A stretch of 50,559 nt of DNA, taken from Deltaproteobacteria bacterium. GTDB lineage: Bacteria; Desulfobacterota; Desulfomonilia; UBA1062. The position numbers were made by a program, and so were the translations under genes. The DNA is taken from positions 1 through 50,559 of the forward strand of contig DSBG01000166.1 of the NCBI GenBank assembly GCA_011046135.1, written 5' to 3'. Under the pieces are notes generated by a model. It was not told the origin of the DNA. It made no database searches and worked only from the letters and a program-made list of their open reading frames with translations. Below are positions 17,078 to 27,057 of this stretch, piece by piece. Positions within the stretch are counted from its first letter, which is position 1, and every line of letters starts with the position of its first letter.

Positions 17078-17510
17078 TGGTATACCCTCCTTTGTTTTCT
17101 ATACAATGCCCGCCGGAGCGAGCATGAAAGGGACGCCAGGGGAGGTCTGCACAATCTTCTCCGCCTGGGCCCTGTCGTATGTGCGGGCAGAGCTCCCCGG
17201 GAACTCAGGGACTGACTGGAAACATGATGAAGGGTGTGACGAAGACCCCTGTGGTGTGGGGCCGGCGTTTCTGATCCTCGCTGCAGTATACCTTTGCGTA
17301 CGCAGTTTCAGAAAGGCACCGAGAAACCGAACATCCGTACAATCTCTCCCCATTCCAACCCTTATCAATCAAATGAATTGTTTATCTTTAATCTGAACCC
17401 GTTGTTTTGTCAACCCAGGACACCACCGGCGAACCCGATGAGATTGGACGAGTCATCCGGTAGCTGATCTGCTATACTTCACAAAAAAAGAGTGCAGGGA
17501 GATGGGTTAG
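17078..17510. other. 433-base divergent intergenic region
   Basis: It separates the membrane protein (-) and the serine-hydrolase lipoprotein (+). A candidate minus promoter is listed at 17285. On the plus side a TATACT box lies at 17473-17478, about 33 bases before the lipoprotein ATG, but its best -35 (TTGGAC, 17445) is 22 bases away, so that promoter is uncertain. A short AT-rich stretch lies near 17370-17400. No gene is visible. Confidence 0.4.
17285..17313 (-). promoter_or_regulatory. Candidate sigma-70 promoter for the six-helix membrane protein
   Basis: Read on the minus strand, TTCTGA and TATACT are separated by exactly 17 bases. The -10 box is five of six, the -35 only three of six. 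It would give a leader of about 200 bases. Confidence 0.3.
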
Positions 17511-19301
17511 ATGAAGATGAGGAGGAGTATCGCTGGTGCCCTGTGTGCTGCATCCATTGCCGGGCTGCTGATGTGGGGGTGCGCCTCGCTCACTGCAAGG
17601 CCCGAATTCACGAAGAGAGACATGCCTGAGGTCACGAGGTACCTGACCACCCTCATTTCAAAGTCAATGAAGAAAAACAAGATCGTTGGTATGAGCATCG
17701 CGCTTGTAGATGATCAGAAGCTTCTCTGGGCGCGCGGTTTCGGCTTCGCCGATCTGGAAAACAGTGTGCCCGCCACCAAGAACACCGTGTACCGTGTGGG
17801 TTCGATCTCCAAGGTGTTCACCGCAACGGCAGTGATGCAACTGGCACAGGCTGACAAGGTTGATATCGACGCCCCCCTTGGAACCTACGTGCCTGAGTTT
17901 TCCATCCGAACACGTTTTCCCGACGCCCCTGACATCACGGCGAGAAACATCATGACCCACCATTCAGGACTCCCCACAGACTATCTCAGGGGCATGTTCG
18001 CCCAATCTCCGGAGAGCCTTGAGATGCTTGTTTCAAGGATCCATGATGAGTACACGGCATTCCCCTCCGAATACGTTTTCTGCTACTCCAACCTTGCCAT
18101 GAGTATCCTCGGGCGACTGGTGGAACATGTGGATGGGAGAGAATTCTCAAGGTACATGCACGAGGAGATACTCCATCCCCTGGGGATGAATCGATCTTCA
18201 TTCGACCGGAGAGATGAGACAGCAGGGCTCCTTGCAAAATCCTACTACAAGGGCAAACGCCAGGATGAATATCCCCTGCGCGACAAGCCAGCAGGATCCC
18301 TCTATTCAAGTGTTGCGGATATGAGCCTGTTTGTGAGCATGATCTTTGCGGACGGGAGAGCGGGAGAGACGCAGCTTCTCCACCCTTCCGCACTCCAGGA
18401 GATGCTGCGTGTGCAGAACAATGACACCCCTTTGGATTTAGATACGAAGACAGGTCTGAATTGGCTGATTCACGAGAAAGAGGGTATGGGAACGATCGTG
18501 CACCACAGTGGTGGCGTTGTCTCGTTTTACAGTTACCTCTACGCCGTGCCGCACCACAAGATTGCCGCGATCGTGATGACCAATTGTGTGGAGGGTGCAC
18601 GTGCCTCCAATGAGATCTGCATGGAAGCTCTGGAGGCTCTCTATGAACTCAAGACAGGAACAACAGTACCGAAAAACAAGAAACCGGTTCCTGATGTCTC
18701 GTTTGATCCTGAACGGCTTGAAGAATACACCGGCTACTATGACACCATCGCAGGCTTTGTTCCCCTCCGTCTGAAAGGATCCAGGCTGGTAGCCACCATC
18801 GGGGAGAAGCCGTTTGTCCTGGTACCGAGACAAGATGGCACCTTTGGCCTGAAACCCCTGCTCTTCGGGTTCCTTCCCAGAAACAAGCCCGCGTTTAATA
18901 CCATGAACATCGTGTTTAAGGATGTCTCGGGATACCGAATGCTTGCCCACAAGGAGGGAGAAACGCTTACGCGAGTGGGAACACGGCTGGAAGCTCCAGT
19001 GATTCCCGATGCATGGCAGAAACGACTCGGCCGGTACGAGGTTGTGGAACAGGGTGAGTACGGCATCTCTGTGGAGAAGATCACCCTGCGCATGGAAGAT
19101 GGGTTTCTGCTCGGTGATGTTACAGGGGTGCCCCCTTGGGGTACAGGCATCAGCCTGGCCCTGCTCCCCCTTGATAAGGGAACGGCTGTCGTCATGGGTC
19201 TTGGCAGGAGCAGGGGAGACACGGTTACGATTCGGGAATCCGGAGCCGGGGAAGTTCTGTACGTCTATGGGTATACATTCAAACGTATCAGTTTTGAATA
19301 A
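17511..19301 (+). CDS. Serine-hydrolase lipoprotein, class C beta-lactamase / penicillin-binding fold
   Basis: A 596-residue protein with a lipoprotein-like signal (lipid cysteine probably C24 in LLMWGC). The catalytic set of the beta-lactamase superfamily is complete: SISK (S98, K101), YSN (Y192, N194) and HHSGG (H332-S333-G334). Members act as esterases, D-aminopeptidases, peptidoglycan hydrolases or beta-lactamases. A C-terminal part of about 200 residues, starting near residue 400 (LEEYTGYYDTIAGF), matches the extra domain often found in such esterase-like enzymes. The ATG at 17511 has GGGAG nine bases upstream. Location is the periplasmic face of a membrane. It stands alone; the substrate is unknown. 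Confidence 0.88.
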   Translation: MKMRRSIAGALCAASIAGLLMWGCASLTARPEFTKRDMPEVTRYLTTLISKSMKKNKIVGMSIALVDDQKLLWARGFGFADLENSVPATKNTVYRVGSISKVFTATAVMQLAQADKVDIDAPLGTYVPEFSIRTRFPDAPDITARNIMTHHSGLPTDYLRGMFAQSPESLEMLVSRIHDEYTAFPSEYVFCYSNLAMSILGRLVEHVDGREFSRYMHEEILHPLGMNRSSFDRRDETAGLLAKSYYKGKRQDEYPLRDKPAGSLYSSVADMSLFVSMIFADGRAGETQLLHPSALQEMLRVQNNDTPLDLDTKTGLNWLIHEKEGMGTIVHHSGGVVSFYSYLYAVPHHKIAAIVMTNCVEGARASNEICMEALEALYELKTGTTVPKNKKPVPDVSFDPERLEEYTGYYDTIAGFVPLRLKGSRLVATIGEKPFVLVPRQDGTFGLKPLLFGFLPRNKPAFNTMNIVFKDVSGYRMLAHKEGETLTRVGTRLEAPVIPDAWQKRLGRYEVVEQGEYGISVEKITLRMEDGFLLGDVTGVPPWGTGISLALLPLDKGTAVVMGLGRSRGDTVTIRESGAGEVLYVYGYTFKRISFE

Positions 19302-19541
19302 GGACCGTTCCTGAGGGGAATTGATTTTTCAGGGAGTCAGGAAGGAACGTGAAACCGGGCCCGTGCATGTCAAGATGTGCGGTGCATGGGATCATCCCGC
19401 AGAAGAGCTAAGGTACACCCTCAAGCAGCGTGTTTCTGAAAGAACTCATAGACGAGTCGTCTCAGGAGAAATCTCCCTATGGAGGGATATTGTCAAAAAA
19501 AATCCATAACTTTTGGTTATACCCCTCCTTCGGATGCCGGG

Positions 19542-22436
19542 TTACTGAATGTTCAGGGTGACACGTGCGTTGCTGACCCCTTCGATTATCTCAGGGGGGC
19601 TGCCCGATGGCTCGAGGAGAAAGACCCGGTCGGCACCCACCTGAGAATCCTGAACCAGAATGTCCAGTACTGCCTGGGCACGGGATACTGCAAGAGTCCT
19701 CAGGTCGCCCTCCCTGACAGTGATGTGGTCCAGGATCATGTTCTCCATCTCCTCCCTGGGCAGCGCTTTGTCCAGACCGAGCACATTTTTAGGCTTGGGG
19801 AACGTCTCGGCCTTGTATGCCATTTTCAGGTAGTCTTCGTATTCTTGGGATTCAATCGTCAACTCGCCCAGTTCGCCTGGCTCCATGCCTTTTTTCAGCA
19901 TGTCTGAGAGCTTCTGCGCCTTGAGTTTTCGCTCGAAGATGGAGGTGATGAGCGCCTGGCGGTCCTGCTCCACGTCAATAAAACCCTGGAGTTCGAGGCT
20001 GAGGGAAGGTCTGTCGGTGAGGATCTGTCCGAGGGTCTGGATCTTGTGCAGGCTGTCATCAGACAGGTGTGTTGTTCCATAGGAGAATTCCACGTACTGC
20101 AGCTGCTCTGCACCGGGATAGAGCGCAGCGAGAGCACTGAAGGGAGACGCCACGGCTTTTGTGACAATATTCACGATCATCTGGAAGATGATTCGTCCTA
20201 TCTTGAACTCCGGGTCATCGATGCGGCCCGCAACGGGGAGCGTCAAGTCAATCCTGCCCTGACGGTCCTTGAGGAGAGCGACAGCGAGCTTCACCGGCAG
20301 TTTCAATGAATCGGGGCTCGATACCGTCTCGCCAAAGGTGAGCTGGTCGACTGTAATGATATGGTTCGATTGGAGGTTTTTCGCCTGGATGAGGTACTCC
20401 AGATCAAGGGAGAGCTTTCCCTTGTGAATCGTATACCCAACATACTTTCCGGAGTATGGGGAGGCCTGAGTGAGATCGATGTCGGTGAGAGCGGCCTTGA
20501 GATCGACATAGAGGTCTTTGTGCAGGGGATTGATGGTTCCGGCAATGGACAGTGGGGCATGGTTGTTCAGTCGTGCACTCAGGGAAACATCTGCTCGTTT
20601 CGACGCTTTTGAAGAGAGCCCCGTGATGGCCCCGTCGATGTACGAAAGTTCAGAGCTGTACGGTGGAGTAATGGATCTGTCATGGAACGCGAGAAGCCCC
20701 CTTGTGAGGTACACCTTTTCTATCTCGATCGTATCGAACGTCTCATCGGTGTGGGGTGCTGGTGCGCCCTGTTCCATGATTTCATCGTGGTATTCGGGTC
20801 TGCCGGCCAGGATCTTTTCTGCATTGAACGATCCGTCTTCGAACACCGTGATGCGCAGGGATGGGTCAACGAGGCTGATGTCGCTTATGGAGAGCCTTTT
20901 CGGGCGCGGCGTGAACGAGATGTTTTTCAGGGAGAGAGAATTGAACGTGAGGAAATTCTCGGCATTGGCCCTGTCCACGGAAGCAAAACGCTGGACCTGG
21001 GTGTCTCCCTGGAAGGCTACGTTCAGGGATTCTTCTCCTTCTGCTGAAAACGTAACGGAACCTGTTGCGGAGGCGCTCCCACTTTTGATGAGCAGGTCAA
21101 GCACCTCCGAGATGTATGGCTGAAACCACGCAAGCTCGACATCCTTGAGGGCAAAGGTAACCTCACCCGAAACAGGCTCGAGGAGAAGACTCGATTGTGC
21201 GTTGAAACTTCCTGTTTCACCAAGAGCGCAGCTGAAAACGAGTTCGGCAGGTACCTGGGAAGAGGTTGACAGGCCTTGTGCGTTCACTGTGACTTGATTC
21301 ATGGAGAGCTTAACAGGGTCCCTCACGGAGAGATCCATGAAGCGAAAACTTCCCTGGGTGATTTCGCAGGTGTCAATGGCAAGGGCGAGGCGGGGGCGTT
21401 CAGACTCCTTCTCGTCGGGAGCGGCATGCTTCGGGTTTTCATCGCCTAGGAAATCAAGGTTCATTGTGCCGTTCGCCTGTCTGATCAGAACAAGCTGCGG
21501 GCTGGTCACTGCAATACGTTCCAGGTGAATATGGTTTTCAAGGGGCTTCGAGGGTGCAAGTTTCACCATGAGCTCGGGTAAGCCGATCATGGGGTTGTCC
21601 TGAATGTCCAACATGGCAAAATCCTTGAGCACAAACGTGCCTTCCAGTTCGACGGTCGGCTTACGGTCACCCTGCTGCAGGAAGGTCAGGGAAGCGGCGA
21701 TGTCGAGGAAGCCGCTGGGAATTCTGGCCTCGAGCTTCTGGGGTATATAGGAAAGGTAGTAAGGGATATCGATGTTCTCAAACGCTATGTCGAGTCTGGT
21801 CTCAAGTGAGTCTGCAAAGGGCTTGGTCTCTCCCCGGAATGATACCATTTTCCCATTCACCGTGGCATCGAACCTGGGGTGTACGAACACGTCACTGAAA
21901 TAGTCGATATTGGAGATAAAGGGAATTGCAAGGTTGATGTCGCTCACCACGTGGGTCTTTTTCAGAGGCGCATCCAACACGTCAATGCGTCCGTTGAAGA
22001 TCTGGATGTTATCGACGGAAAAGTTGAGAGGCTTGCCCGGTGGAGCGTCATCGGTTGCCAGAAGATCGGAGAAATTGAAGGTGTCTTCGCTCAGCCGGAC
22101 AATCCGTGCCCTTGGTTCGTTGATTCGTGCTTCGCTGATGATGAGTGCCCTTTTAATCGCCGAGATGCTCTGGAGGTTTATGAACAGAGATCGCACGGAA
22201 ACAAAGTCGCTGGTTCCATCCTGATCGTTGATGTCAATACCTTCCACCGTGAGGGAGAAGGTGAACGGGTTGAGCTTCACCCCTTCAACGGCAACAGGAC
22301 GGTTGAGGGTCTGGGAAAGGGTTCTGATCATCATGGATTTCATGACGGGCGGCAGAATAAAGAACCCCACAAGGGAATATGCCCCAAGGATGATCATCAT
22401 CCACAAGAGCACTTTGCGCAGGCTGCCCATGTACAT
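19542..22436 (-). CDS. DUF748 / AsmA-like envelope protein
   Basis: A 964-residue protein with one N-terminal transmembrane helix (VLLWMMIILGAYSLVGFFIL) and a long beta-rich periplasmic region. The GVKLNPFTFSLTVEGIDI and EARINEPRARIVRL blocks are typical of DUF748 and AsmA-like proteins, relatives of lipid-transfer bridge proteins between the membranes. The last 150 residues (VEFSYGTTHLSDDSLHKI... through VTLNIQ) look like a degraded OmpA-type peptidoglycan-associating module. ATG 22436 follows AAGGAG at ten bases; the track's 61-codon extension has no site. Role in lipid or envelope homeostasis is inferred from family, not shown. A divergent small membrane gene shares its promoter region. 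Confidence 0.82.
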   Translation of the reverse strand: MYMGSLRKVLLWMMIILGAYSLVGFFILPPVMKSMMIRTLSQTLNRPVAVEGVKLNPFTFSLTVEGIDINDQDGTSDFVSVRSLFINLQSISAIKRALIISEARINEPRARIVRLSEDTFNFSDLLATDDAPPGKPLNFSVDNIQIFNGRIDVLDAPLKKTHVVSDINLAIPFISNIDYFSDVFVHPRFDATVNGKMVSFRGETKPFADSLETRLDIAFENIDIPYYLSYIPQKLEARIPSGFLDIAASLTFLQQGDRKPTVELEGTFVLKDFAMLDIQDNPMIGLPELMVKLAPSKPLENHIHLERIAVTSPQLVLIRQANGTMNLDFLGDENPKHAAPDEKESERPRLALAIDTCEITQGSFRFMDLSVRDPVKLSMNQVTVNAQGLSTSSQVPAELVFSCALGETGSFNAQSSLLLEPVSGEVTFALKDVELAWFQPYISEVLDLLIKSGSASATGSVTFSAEGEESLNVAFQGDTQVQRFASVDRANAENFLTFNSLSLKNISFTPRPKRLSISDISLVDPSLRITVFEDGSFNAEKILAGRPEYHDEIMEQGAPAPHTDETFDTIEIEKVYLTRGLLAFHDRSITPPYSSELSYIDGAITGLSSKASKRADVSLSARLNNHAPLSIAGTINPLHKDLYVDLKAALTDIDLTQASPYSGKYVGYTIHKGKLSLDLEYLIQAKNLQSNHIITVDQLTFGETVSSPDSLKLPVKLAVALLKDRQGRIDLTLPVAGRIDDPEFKIGRIIFQMIVNIVTKAVASPFSALAALYPGAEQLQYVEFSYGTTHLSDDSLHKIQTLGQILTDRPSLSLELQGFIDVEQDRQALITSIFERKLKAQKLSDMLKKGMEPGELGELTIESQEYEDYLKMAYKAETFPKPKNVLGLDKALPREEMENMILDHITVREGDLRTLAVSRAQAVLDILVQDSQVGADRVFLLEPSGSPPEIIEGVSNARVTLNIQ

Positions 22437-22641
22437 TGAGGTTGTTCTCCTTGTTTTCGAATATGATACCGGGGGTTCTGAAAAGCAAGAAAATAGTAGG
22501 GGGAACTCTTCGCATACAACGAGGGAAGGGGTTCTTGGAATCAGCAGACCTTTCGTGTCGATGCCCAGATCAGGATATCTCTGGCGGTCGACACGGTAAT
22601 CTGATAGGAGTGGTGACAATGCACGTATTCAGGGAGGGAGT

Positions 22642-22923
22642 ATGCTGAAAAACGCAAGGCTGTGGTATGTTTTGATGGCAGGGGCCCTTGCGGGATGGGC
22701 CTTTGCGATTCGGGGTCTCGTGAAACCCTATGAAAACGAGGTGCTCGACAAGCTCTCGAAAAAGGTGCTCATGATCTGGGGGCTCGGACACCCCCTGGAG
22801 TTGTTCGTATCCATGGGCATCGCCAGGCGCGCCGGTTTGTCCCCGATACGCGCAATCATAAAAACCGTCCTTTTTGGATTTACCTGGTGGATGCCCGTCA
22901 AACTGGGAGTTTTCAGGAAATAA
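22642..22923 (+). CDS. Small membrane-associated protein of unknown function
   Basis: A 93-residue protein with an N-terminal hydrophobic helix (LWYVLMAGALAGWAFAI), a conserved-looking middle (LGHPLELFVSMGIARRAGLSP) and a second hydrophobic stretch (FGFTWWMPVKLGVF). The start is well supported by AGGGAGGGAGT right before ATG. It is divergent from the DUF748 gene with a 205-base gap. I recognise no family, but the composition and ribosome site argue strongly for a real gene. Confidence 0.75.
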   Translation: MLKNARLWYVLMAGALAGWAFAIRGLVKPYENEVLDKLSKKVLMIWGLGHPLELFVSMGIARRAGLSPIRAIIKTVLFGFTWWMPVKLGVFRK

Positions 22924-23337
22924 TCCCCTCGTGATGATCGGAGACCTTACTGTGGGGAAACCCGGATATATCGCGGTTGGATGTGTGTGCTCCCGTGGTT
23001 GGATGAGTCTGCGCCCACCGAGGAGCAGAAATCCATCTCCGGAACGATGAACCTCTCGGACTCCCTGCCACAGTAATGGGCCGGAAACTATTTTGAGCAG
23101 AAACGTTACGTACACGGGAATCACGGGGGCAGGTCATTGCCCGTATACACTAGCGAAGAAACAATTTGCGAAGATAAAGGCACCGGCCGTTGCGAGATAA
23201 AAATTTCTTCGTTCAGCGTACTTCATTTGTTGACTAAATTGATTTTCCCGTGTACAAGACAAATTGAACAGTGATTCATGTCTCAGTTTCACAATAGTGT
23301 TGGCAAGAAAGTATCTATCACACAATAGGAGGGTAAA
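22924..23337. other. 414-base gap: long inverted repeat and fadN promoter
   Basis: The left half holds a 9-base inverted repeat, TTACTGTGG (22947-22955) and CCACAGTAA (23068-23076), enclosing two direct copies of CGyGGTTGGATG. The right half is AT-rich and carries the fadN promoter. No convincing gene is present; the minus ORF 23134-23325 has no ribosome site. Confidence 0.55.
23230..23258 (+). promoter_or_regulatory. Promoter of the fadN-fadA operon
   Basis: TTGACT and TACAAG are exactly 17 bases apart, a sigma-70-like pair. The start would be near 23265 with a leader of about 70 bases. An imperfect dyad (GTGA...TCAC) downstream near 23270-23294 may be an operator. Confidence 0.5.
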
Positions 23338-25743
23338 ATGGTCCAGAGAATCAAAAAGGCCGCTGTGATCGGGTCTGGCATAATGGGTGGCGGGATCGCC
23401 GCTCTCCTTGCAGGTGCTGGTGTAGATGTGCTCCTGCTTGATATTGTGCCGTTCGACCTGAAAGGGGAGGAGAAGAAGGATCCGAAAGCGAGAAACAGGA
23501 TTGTGACTGCAGGGCTTGAGGGCGCACTCAAGGCCAAGCCCCCGCTCTTCTTTTCCAAAGATGATGCAGCACGCATCAGCACCGGAAACCTTGAAGACGA
23601 TTTCGATAAGCTCAAGGACTGCGACTGGATCATCGAGGTCGTGGTGGAGAATCTGAAGATCAAGAACCAGCTTTTCAAGAAGATCGACAAGATTCGCAGC
23701 AAGAACACCATCGTTTCTTCGAACACTTCAGGTATCCCGCTGAAGGCCATGTCCGAGGGGACCAGCATCGGATTCAGGCAGTACTTCCTGGGAACCCACT
23801 TCTTCAACCCGGTGCGCTACATGCACCTCCTGGAGATCATTCCCGGGCAGAACACCAAGAAAGAGGTTCTCGAGTTCGTTGCTTCCTTCGGCGAGACGAG
23901 GCTGGGCAAGGGTATCGTCTGGGCAAAGGATACTCCGAACTTCATCGGGAACCGGATCGGCATTCACGGCATCGGCAAGTGCCTGCAGGCCATGATGGAC
24001 GAAGGGTTGACGATCCCCGAGGTTGATGCGCTGTTCGGAGCGCCAATGGGTCGTCCCAAGACCGCCATCTTCAAGACATCAGATATGGTTGGCCTCGACA
24101 CCATGTCCCATGTCTCGCAGAACACGTACGATCTCTGCACCAAGGACGAGGAGCGCGCCGTGTTCAATCTGCCCAAGTTCGTCAAAGATATGGTTGAAAA
24201 AGGACTGCTGGGTAACAAGACCAAGGCAGGATTCTATAAGACCGATATCACTCCTGAATGGAAGAAGGTCCGCAAGGTCATCAACCCGAAGACCAATGAA
24301 TACGAGGAGTATGGCGCCGTTGAGTTTCCATCCCTGGCCGCTGCGAAAAAGGCTCAGACGTTGCCTGATAAGCTCAAGGCAATCCTGTATGGCAAGGATA
24401 AGGGCGCCAAGTACGCGTGGAAGGTCACGGCAGGCCAGTTTATCTATGCCGCGAACCGCATCCCCGAGATTTCCGATACAATAGTCGAGATCGACAATGC
24501 CATGAAGTGGGGCTACAACTGGGAGTTGGGGCCTTTCGAGACCTGGGATGCCATCGGGCTTGCACAGTCTGTGAAGAAGATGGAAGCAGAAAAGCTGAAG
24601 GTGCCCAAGAAGATCAAGAAGATGCTCGACAGCGGCGCAAAGAGCTTCTACAAGATCAAGGGCGGGAAGAAGTACTACTACGATTTCAAGAGCGAGACCT
24701 ACAAGCCGGTCAAGGCCAGTGAGAAGGCCCTGAACCTGGATACCATCAAGGCACAGAAAAAGGTCGCGCTCACGAGCAAGTCCTGCACCCTCATCGACAT
24801 CGGCGATGGCGTGTACTGCCTCGAGTTCCACACCAAGATGAATGCCCTGAACAAGGAAATGGTCGAGTTCATGGCCAAGGCAGCGGACCATGTCGACAAG
24901 AACGGCGTGGGCATGGTGATCGGGAACCAGGCAGGGGGAATGCCGGGAGCTTTCTCTGCAGGCGGAGACCTGGCCTATATGCTCGGTCTCGCACAGGCAA
25001 AGAAGTTCAAGGAGATCGATCAGTTCATCAGGCAGGCCCATGCAGGCAGCATGCGCACACGCTATTCGGCCTACCCGGTCGTTGCTGCCCCCTTCGGTTT
25101 GACGCTCGGCGGTGGATGTGAAGTTTGTCTGTCGTCAGACAGGATTGTGGCTCACACGGACCTCTTCATGGGTCTCGTTGAGATCGGGGCCGGTCTCGTT
25201 CCCGGTGCGTGCGGCATGATCAACCTCTGGAGGAGATTCATCGAGTCGAAACCTGGGGTGGCCAAGATCACAGACTACGCCGGGTTCTTCATCCAGGCAT
25301 TCATGAGCGTTGCCCAGGCAAAGGTCTCCCGCTCCGCGGCAGATGCCCTCAACAACGGCTTCCTGCGGTCCACAGACAGGATCGTCATGAACAAGGATAA
25401 CCTCATCGGCGAGGCCAAGAAAGAAGTGCTCAAGATGGTGGATGACGGGTATGCTCCTCCCATGAAGAAGAAGATCCCCGTATTCGGCAGAGAGGCCCAC
25501 GGTATGATCTGGGCGGAGATGAACAACATGAAGGGTGGCGGCTACATCACACCTCACATGGAATTCATCGCCAAGAAGATCTGTATCTGCATGTCGGGCG
25601 GTGATGTGCCCACAGGGACCCCGGTCACCGAGGAACACCTCATGACCCTCGAGAGAGAGACCTTCGTGGAACTCTGGAAGACCGAGAACACCCAGAAGAT
25701 GGCCGAGCACATCATGAAGACGGGCAAGCCGTTGTTCCTCTAG
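23338..25743 (+). CDS. fadN: FadN-type 3-hydroxyacyl-CoA dehydrogenase / enoyl-CoA hydratase
   Basis: An 801-residue bifunctional beta-oxidation enzyme with the FadN domain order: NAD-dependent dehydrogenase first, hydratase last. The dinucleotide motif is GSGIMGGGIA (residues 12-21), and the catalytic histidine sits in GTHFFNPVRYMHLLE. A second dehydrogenase C-terminal region follows near residue 380. The hydratase part begins around residue 480 (VYCLEFHTKMNAL), with oxyanion and catalytic sites in SAGGDLAYM, LGGGCEV and VEIGAGLVPGACG, so both acid residues are present. The length is near that of Bacillus FadN. The start has AGGAGGGTAAA before ATG. It is first in an operon with the thiolase and is probably cytoplasmic. 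Confidence 0.92.
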   Translation: MVQRIKKAAVIGSGIMGGGIAALLAGAGVDVLLLDIVPFDLKGEEKKDPKARNRIVTAGLEGALKAKPPLFFSKDDAARISTGNLEDDFDKLKDCDWIIEVVVENLKIKNQLFKKIDKIRSKNTIVSSNTSGIPLKAMSEGTSIGFRQYFLGTHFFNPVRYMHLLEIIPGQNTKKEVLEFVASFGETRLGKGIVWAKDTPNFIGNRIGIHGIGKCLQAMMDEGLTIPEVDALFGAPMGRPKTAIFKTSDMVGLDTMSHVSQNTYDLCTKDEERAVFNLPKFVKDMVEKGLLGNKTKAGFYKTDITPEWKKVRKVINPKTNEYEEYGAVEFPSLAAAKKAQTLPDKLKAILYGKDKGAKYAWKVTAGQFIYAANRIPEISDTIVEIDNAMKWGYNWELGPFETWDAIGLAQSVKKMEAEKLKVPKKIKKMLDSGAKSFYKIKGGKKYYYDFKSETYKPVKASEKALNLDTIKAQKKVALTSKSCTLIDIGDGVYCLEFHTKMNALNKEMVEFMAKAADHVDKNGVGMVIGNQAGGMPGAFSAGGDLAYMLGLAQAKKFKEIDQFIRQAHAGSMRTRYSAYPVVAAPFGLTLGGGCEVCLSSDRIVAHTDLFMGLVEIGAGLVPGACGMINLWRRFIESKPGVAKITDYAGFFIQAFMSVAQAKVSRSAADALNNGFLRSTDRIVMNKDNLIGEAKKEVLKMVDDGYAPPMKKKIPVFGREAHGMIWAEMNNMKGGGYITPHMEFIAKKICICMSGGDVPTGTPVTEEHLMTLERETFVELWKTENTQKMAEHIMKTGKPLFL

Positions 25744-25779
25744 TCGAGTCAATGAGAAAATAATCAGGAGGATAAACCA

Positions 25780-26985
25780 ATGAGAGAAGCATATATCGTT
25801 ACTTCAGTACGGACTCCCGGCTGCAGGAGGGGCAGAGGGGCTTTTGCAACGACCCGGCCCGAGGATCTCCTCAAGGCTGCAATGAACGGGGTTATTGATA
25901 GAACCAAGGGTGTCGAGAAAAAAGACATTGAGGATATCCTGATCGGCTGCGCATTTCCCGAGGCGGAGCAGGGACTCAACATCGGCCGCGTGATCGCGCA
26001 GATGGCCGGATTCCCGGATTCAACCTGCGGGGCCACGGTCAACAGGTTCTGTTCTTCCGGACTCGAGGGAATCGCGTTGCAGGCCATGAGAATCATGGCG
26101 GGCTGGTGCGATGTGGCCATCGGCGGTGGACTTGAATCCATGTCCCTCGTTCCCATGGGCGGAAACCTTCCCAGGCCTCATCCCGAATGGGCCAAGGAAA
26201 ACCCGGATGTCTACATCTCCATGGGCATGACCGCCGAAAATGTGGCCAACCGCTACAAGATCACCAGAGAGATGCAGGACGAGTTCGGTTTCCATTCCCA
26301 GGCCAAGGCGGCTGCTGCCCAGAAGAACAAGAGATTCAAGGAGATCGTGCCCGTGGAGGCCGTTCGGTTCAAGGAGAAGAACGGCATCACCGTGAAGGAG
26401 ACCTTTATCCAGGATTTCGATGACGGTGTCAGGCCCACCACCATGGAAGGTCTTACCAAACTCCGCCCTGCCTTTGCGGCCATGGGCTCGGTCACAGCGG
26501 GCAACTCTTCTCAGACCACGGACGGCGCTGCAGCAACCTTGGTCATGAGCGGCGAAGCCGTCAAGAAGTTCGGCGTGAAGCCCATAGCCAAGATCAAGGC
26601 CTACGTGGTCGCCGGCTGCAGGTCAGACGAGATGGGGGTGGGACCGGCATACGCGATCCCGAAGCTCCTCAAGGTCGCCGGGATGAAGGTCTCGGACATC
26701 AATCTGTGGGAAGTCAACGAGGCCTTTGCATCGCAGTGCATCTACAGCCTGCAGCAGATCGGGCTCTATGACAAGAAAGAGCTCTGGTTGTCTGACAGTG
26801 ACAAGCGCATCATCAACGTCAATGGCGGCGCCATCGCGCTGGGCCACCCGCTCGGGTGCACCGGCGCAAAGCTCTGCGCCCAGCTTATGACTGAGATGCA
26901 GGCCAGGGGTGCCAAGTACGGTGTCGAGTCCATGTGCATCGGCGGCGGCATGGGTGCTGCGGCACTGTTCGAACTCTGCGACTAG
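25780..26985 (+). CDS. fadA: Acetyl-CoA C-acyltransferase (thiolase)
   Basis: A 401-residue thiolase that cleaves 3-ketoacyl-CoA with CoA to acetyl-CoA and a shortened acyl-CoA. The nucleophilic cysteine is C91 in NRFCSSGLEG, with NEAFA, the histidine in GHPLGCTG (H356) and the second cysteine in CIGGGMGAA (C386). All four signature elements are intact. AGGAGGATAAACCA precedes ATG, 36 bases after fadN, so the two genes form one operon. It pairs with FadN as in other FadN-FadA systems. The terminator at 27012 closes the operon. Use in the reverse (synthetic) direction cannot be excluded. Confidence 0.93.
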   Translation: MREAYIVTSVRTPGCRRGRGAFATTRPEDLLKAAMNGVIDRTKGVEKKDIEDILIGCAFPEAEQGLNIGRVIAQMAGFPDSTCGATVNRFCSSGLEGIALQAMRIMAGWCDVAIGGGLESMSLVPMGGNLPRPHPEWAKENPDVYISMGMTAENVANRYKITREMQDEFGFHSQAKAAAAQKNKRFKEIVPVEAVRFKEKNGITVKETFIQDFDDGVRPTTMEGLTKLRPAFAAMGSVTAGNSSQTTDGAAATLVMSGEAVKKFGVKPIAKIKAYVVAGCRSDEMGVGPAYAIPKLLKVAGMKVSDINLWEVNEAFASQCIYSLQQIGLYDKKELWLSDSDKRIINVNGGAIALGHPLGCTGAKLCAQLMTEMQARGAKYGVESMCIGGGMGAAALFELCD

Positions 26986-27011
26986 GGTCTGATTCACTTA
27001 AAAAACGAAGG

Positions 27012-27043
27012 CGGGGTGCCGTGATCGACGGCGCCCCGTTTTT
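27012..27043 (+). terminator. Strong rho-independent terminator after fadA
   Basis: CGGGGTGCCGT and ACGGCGCCCCG form an 11-pair stem with one G-T pair and a 5-base loop, followed directly by TTTTT. It is bounded by an A-run on the left, so it may also serve the minus-strand gene ending at 27058. Confidence 0.85.
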
Positions 27044-27057
27044 CATTCACCATGGCA

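Noticed and set aside
19321-19509. 62-residue plus ORF after the serine hydrolase
   Set aside because: No ribosome site or recognisable features; TTCCTGA/TCAGGAA arms nearby suggest a 3' hairpin instead.
24079-25041. 320-residue minus ORF inside fadN
   Set aside because: Antisense to a clear dehydrogenase/hydratase; its leucine-rich composition is an artefact of lysine and glutamate codons read backwards.
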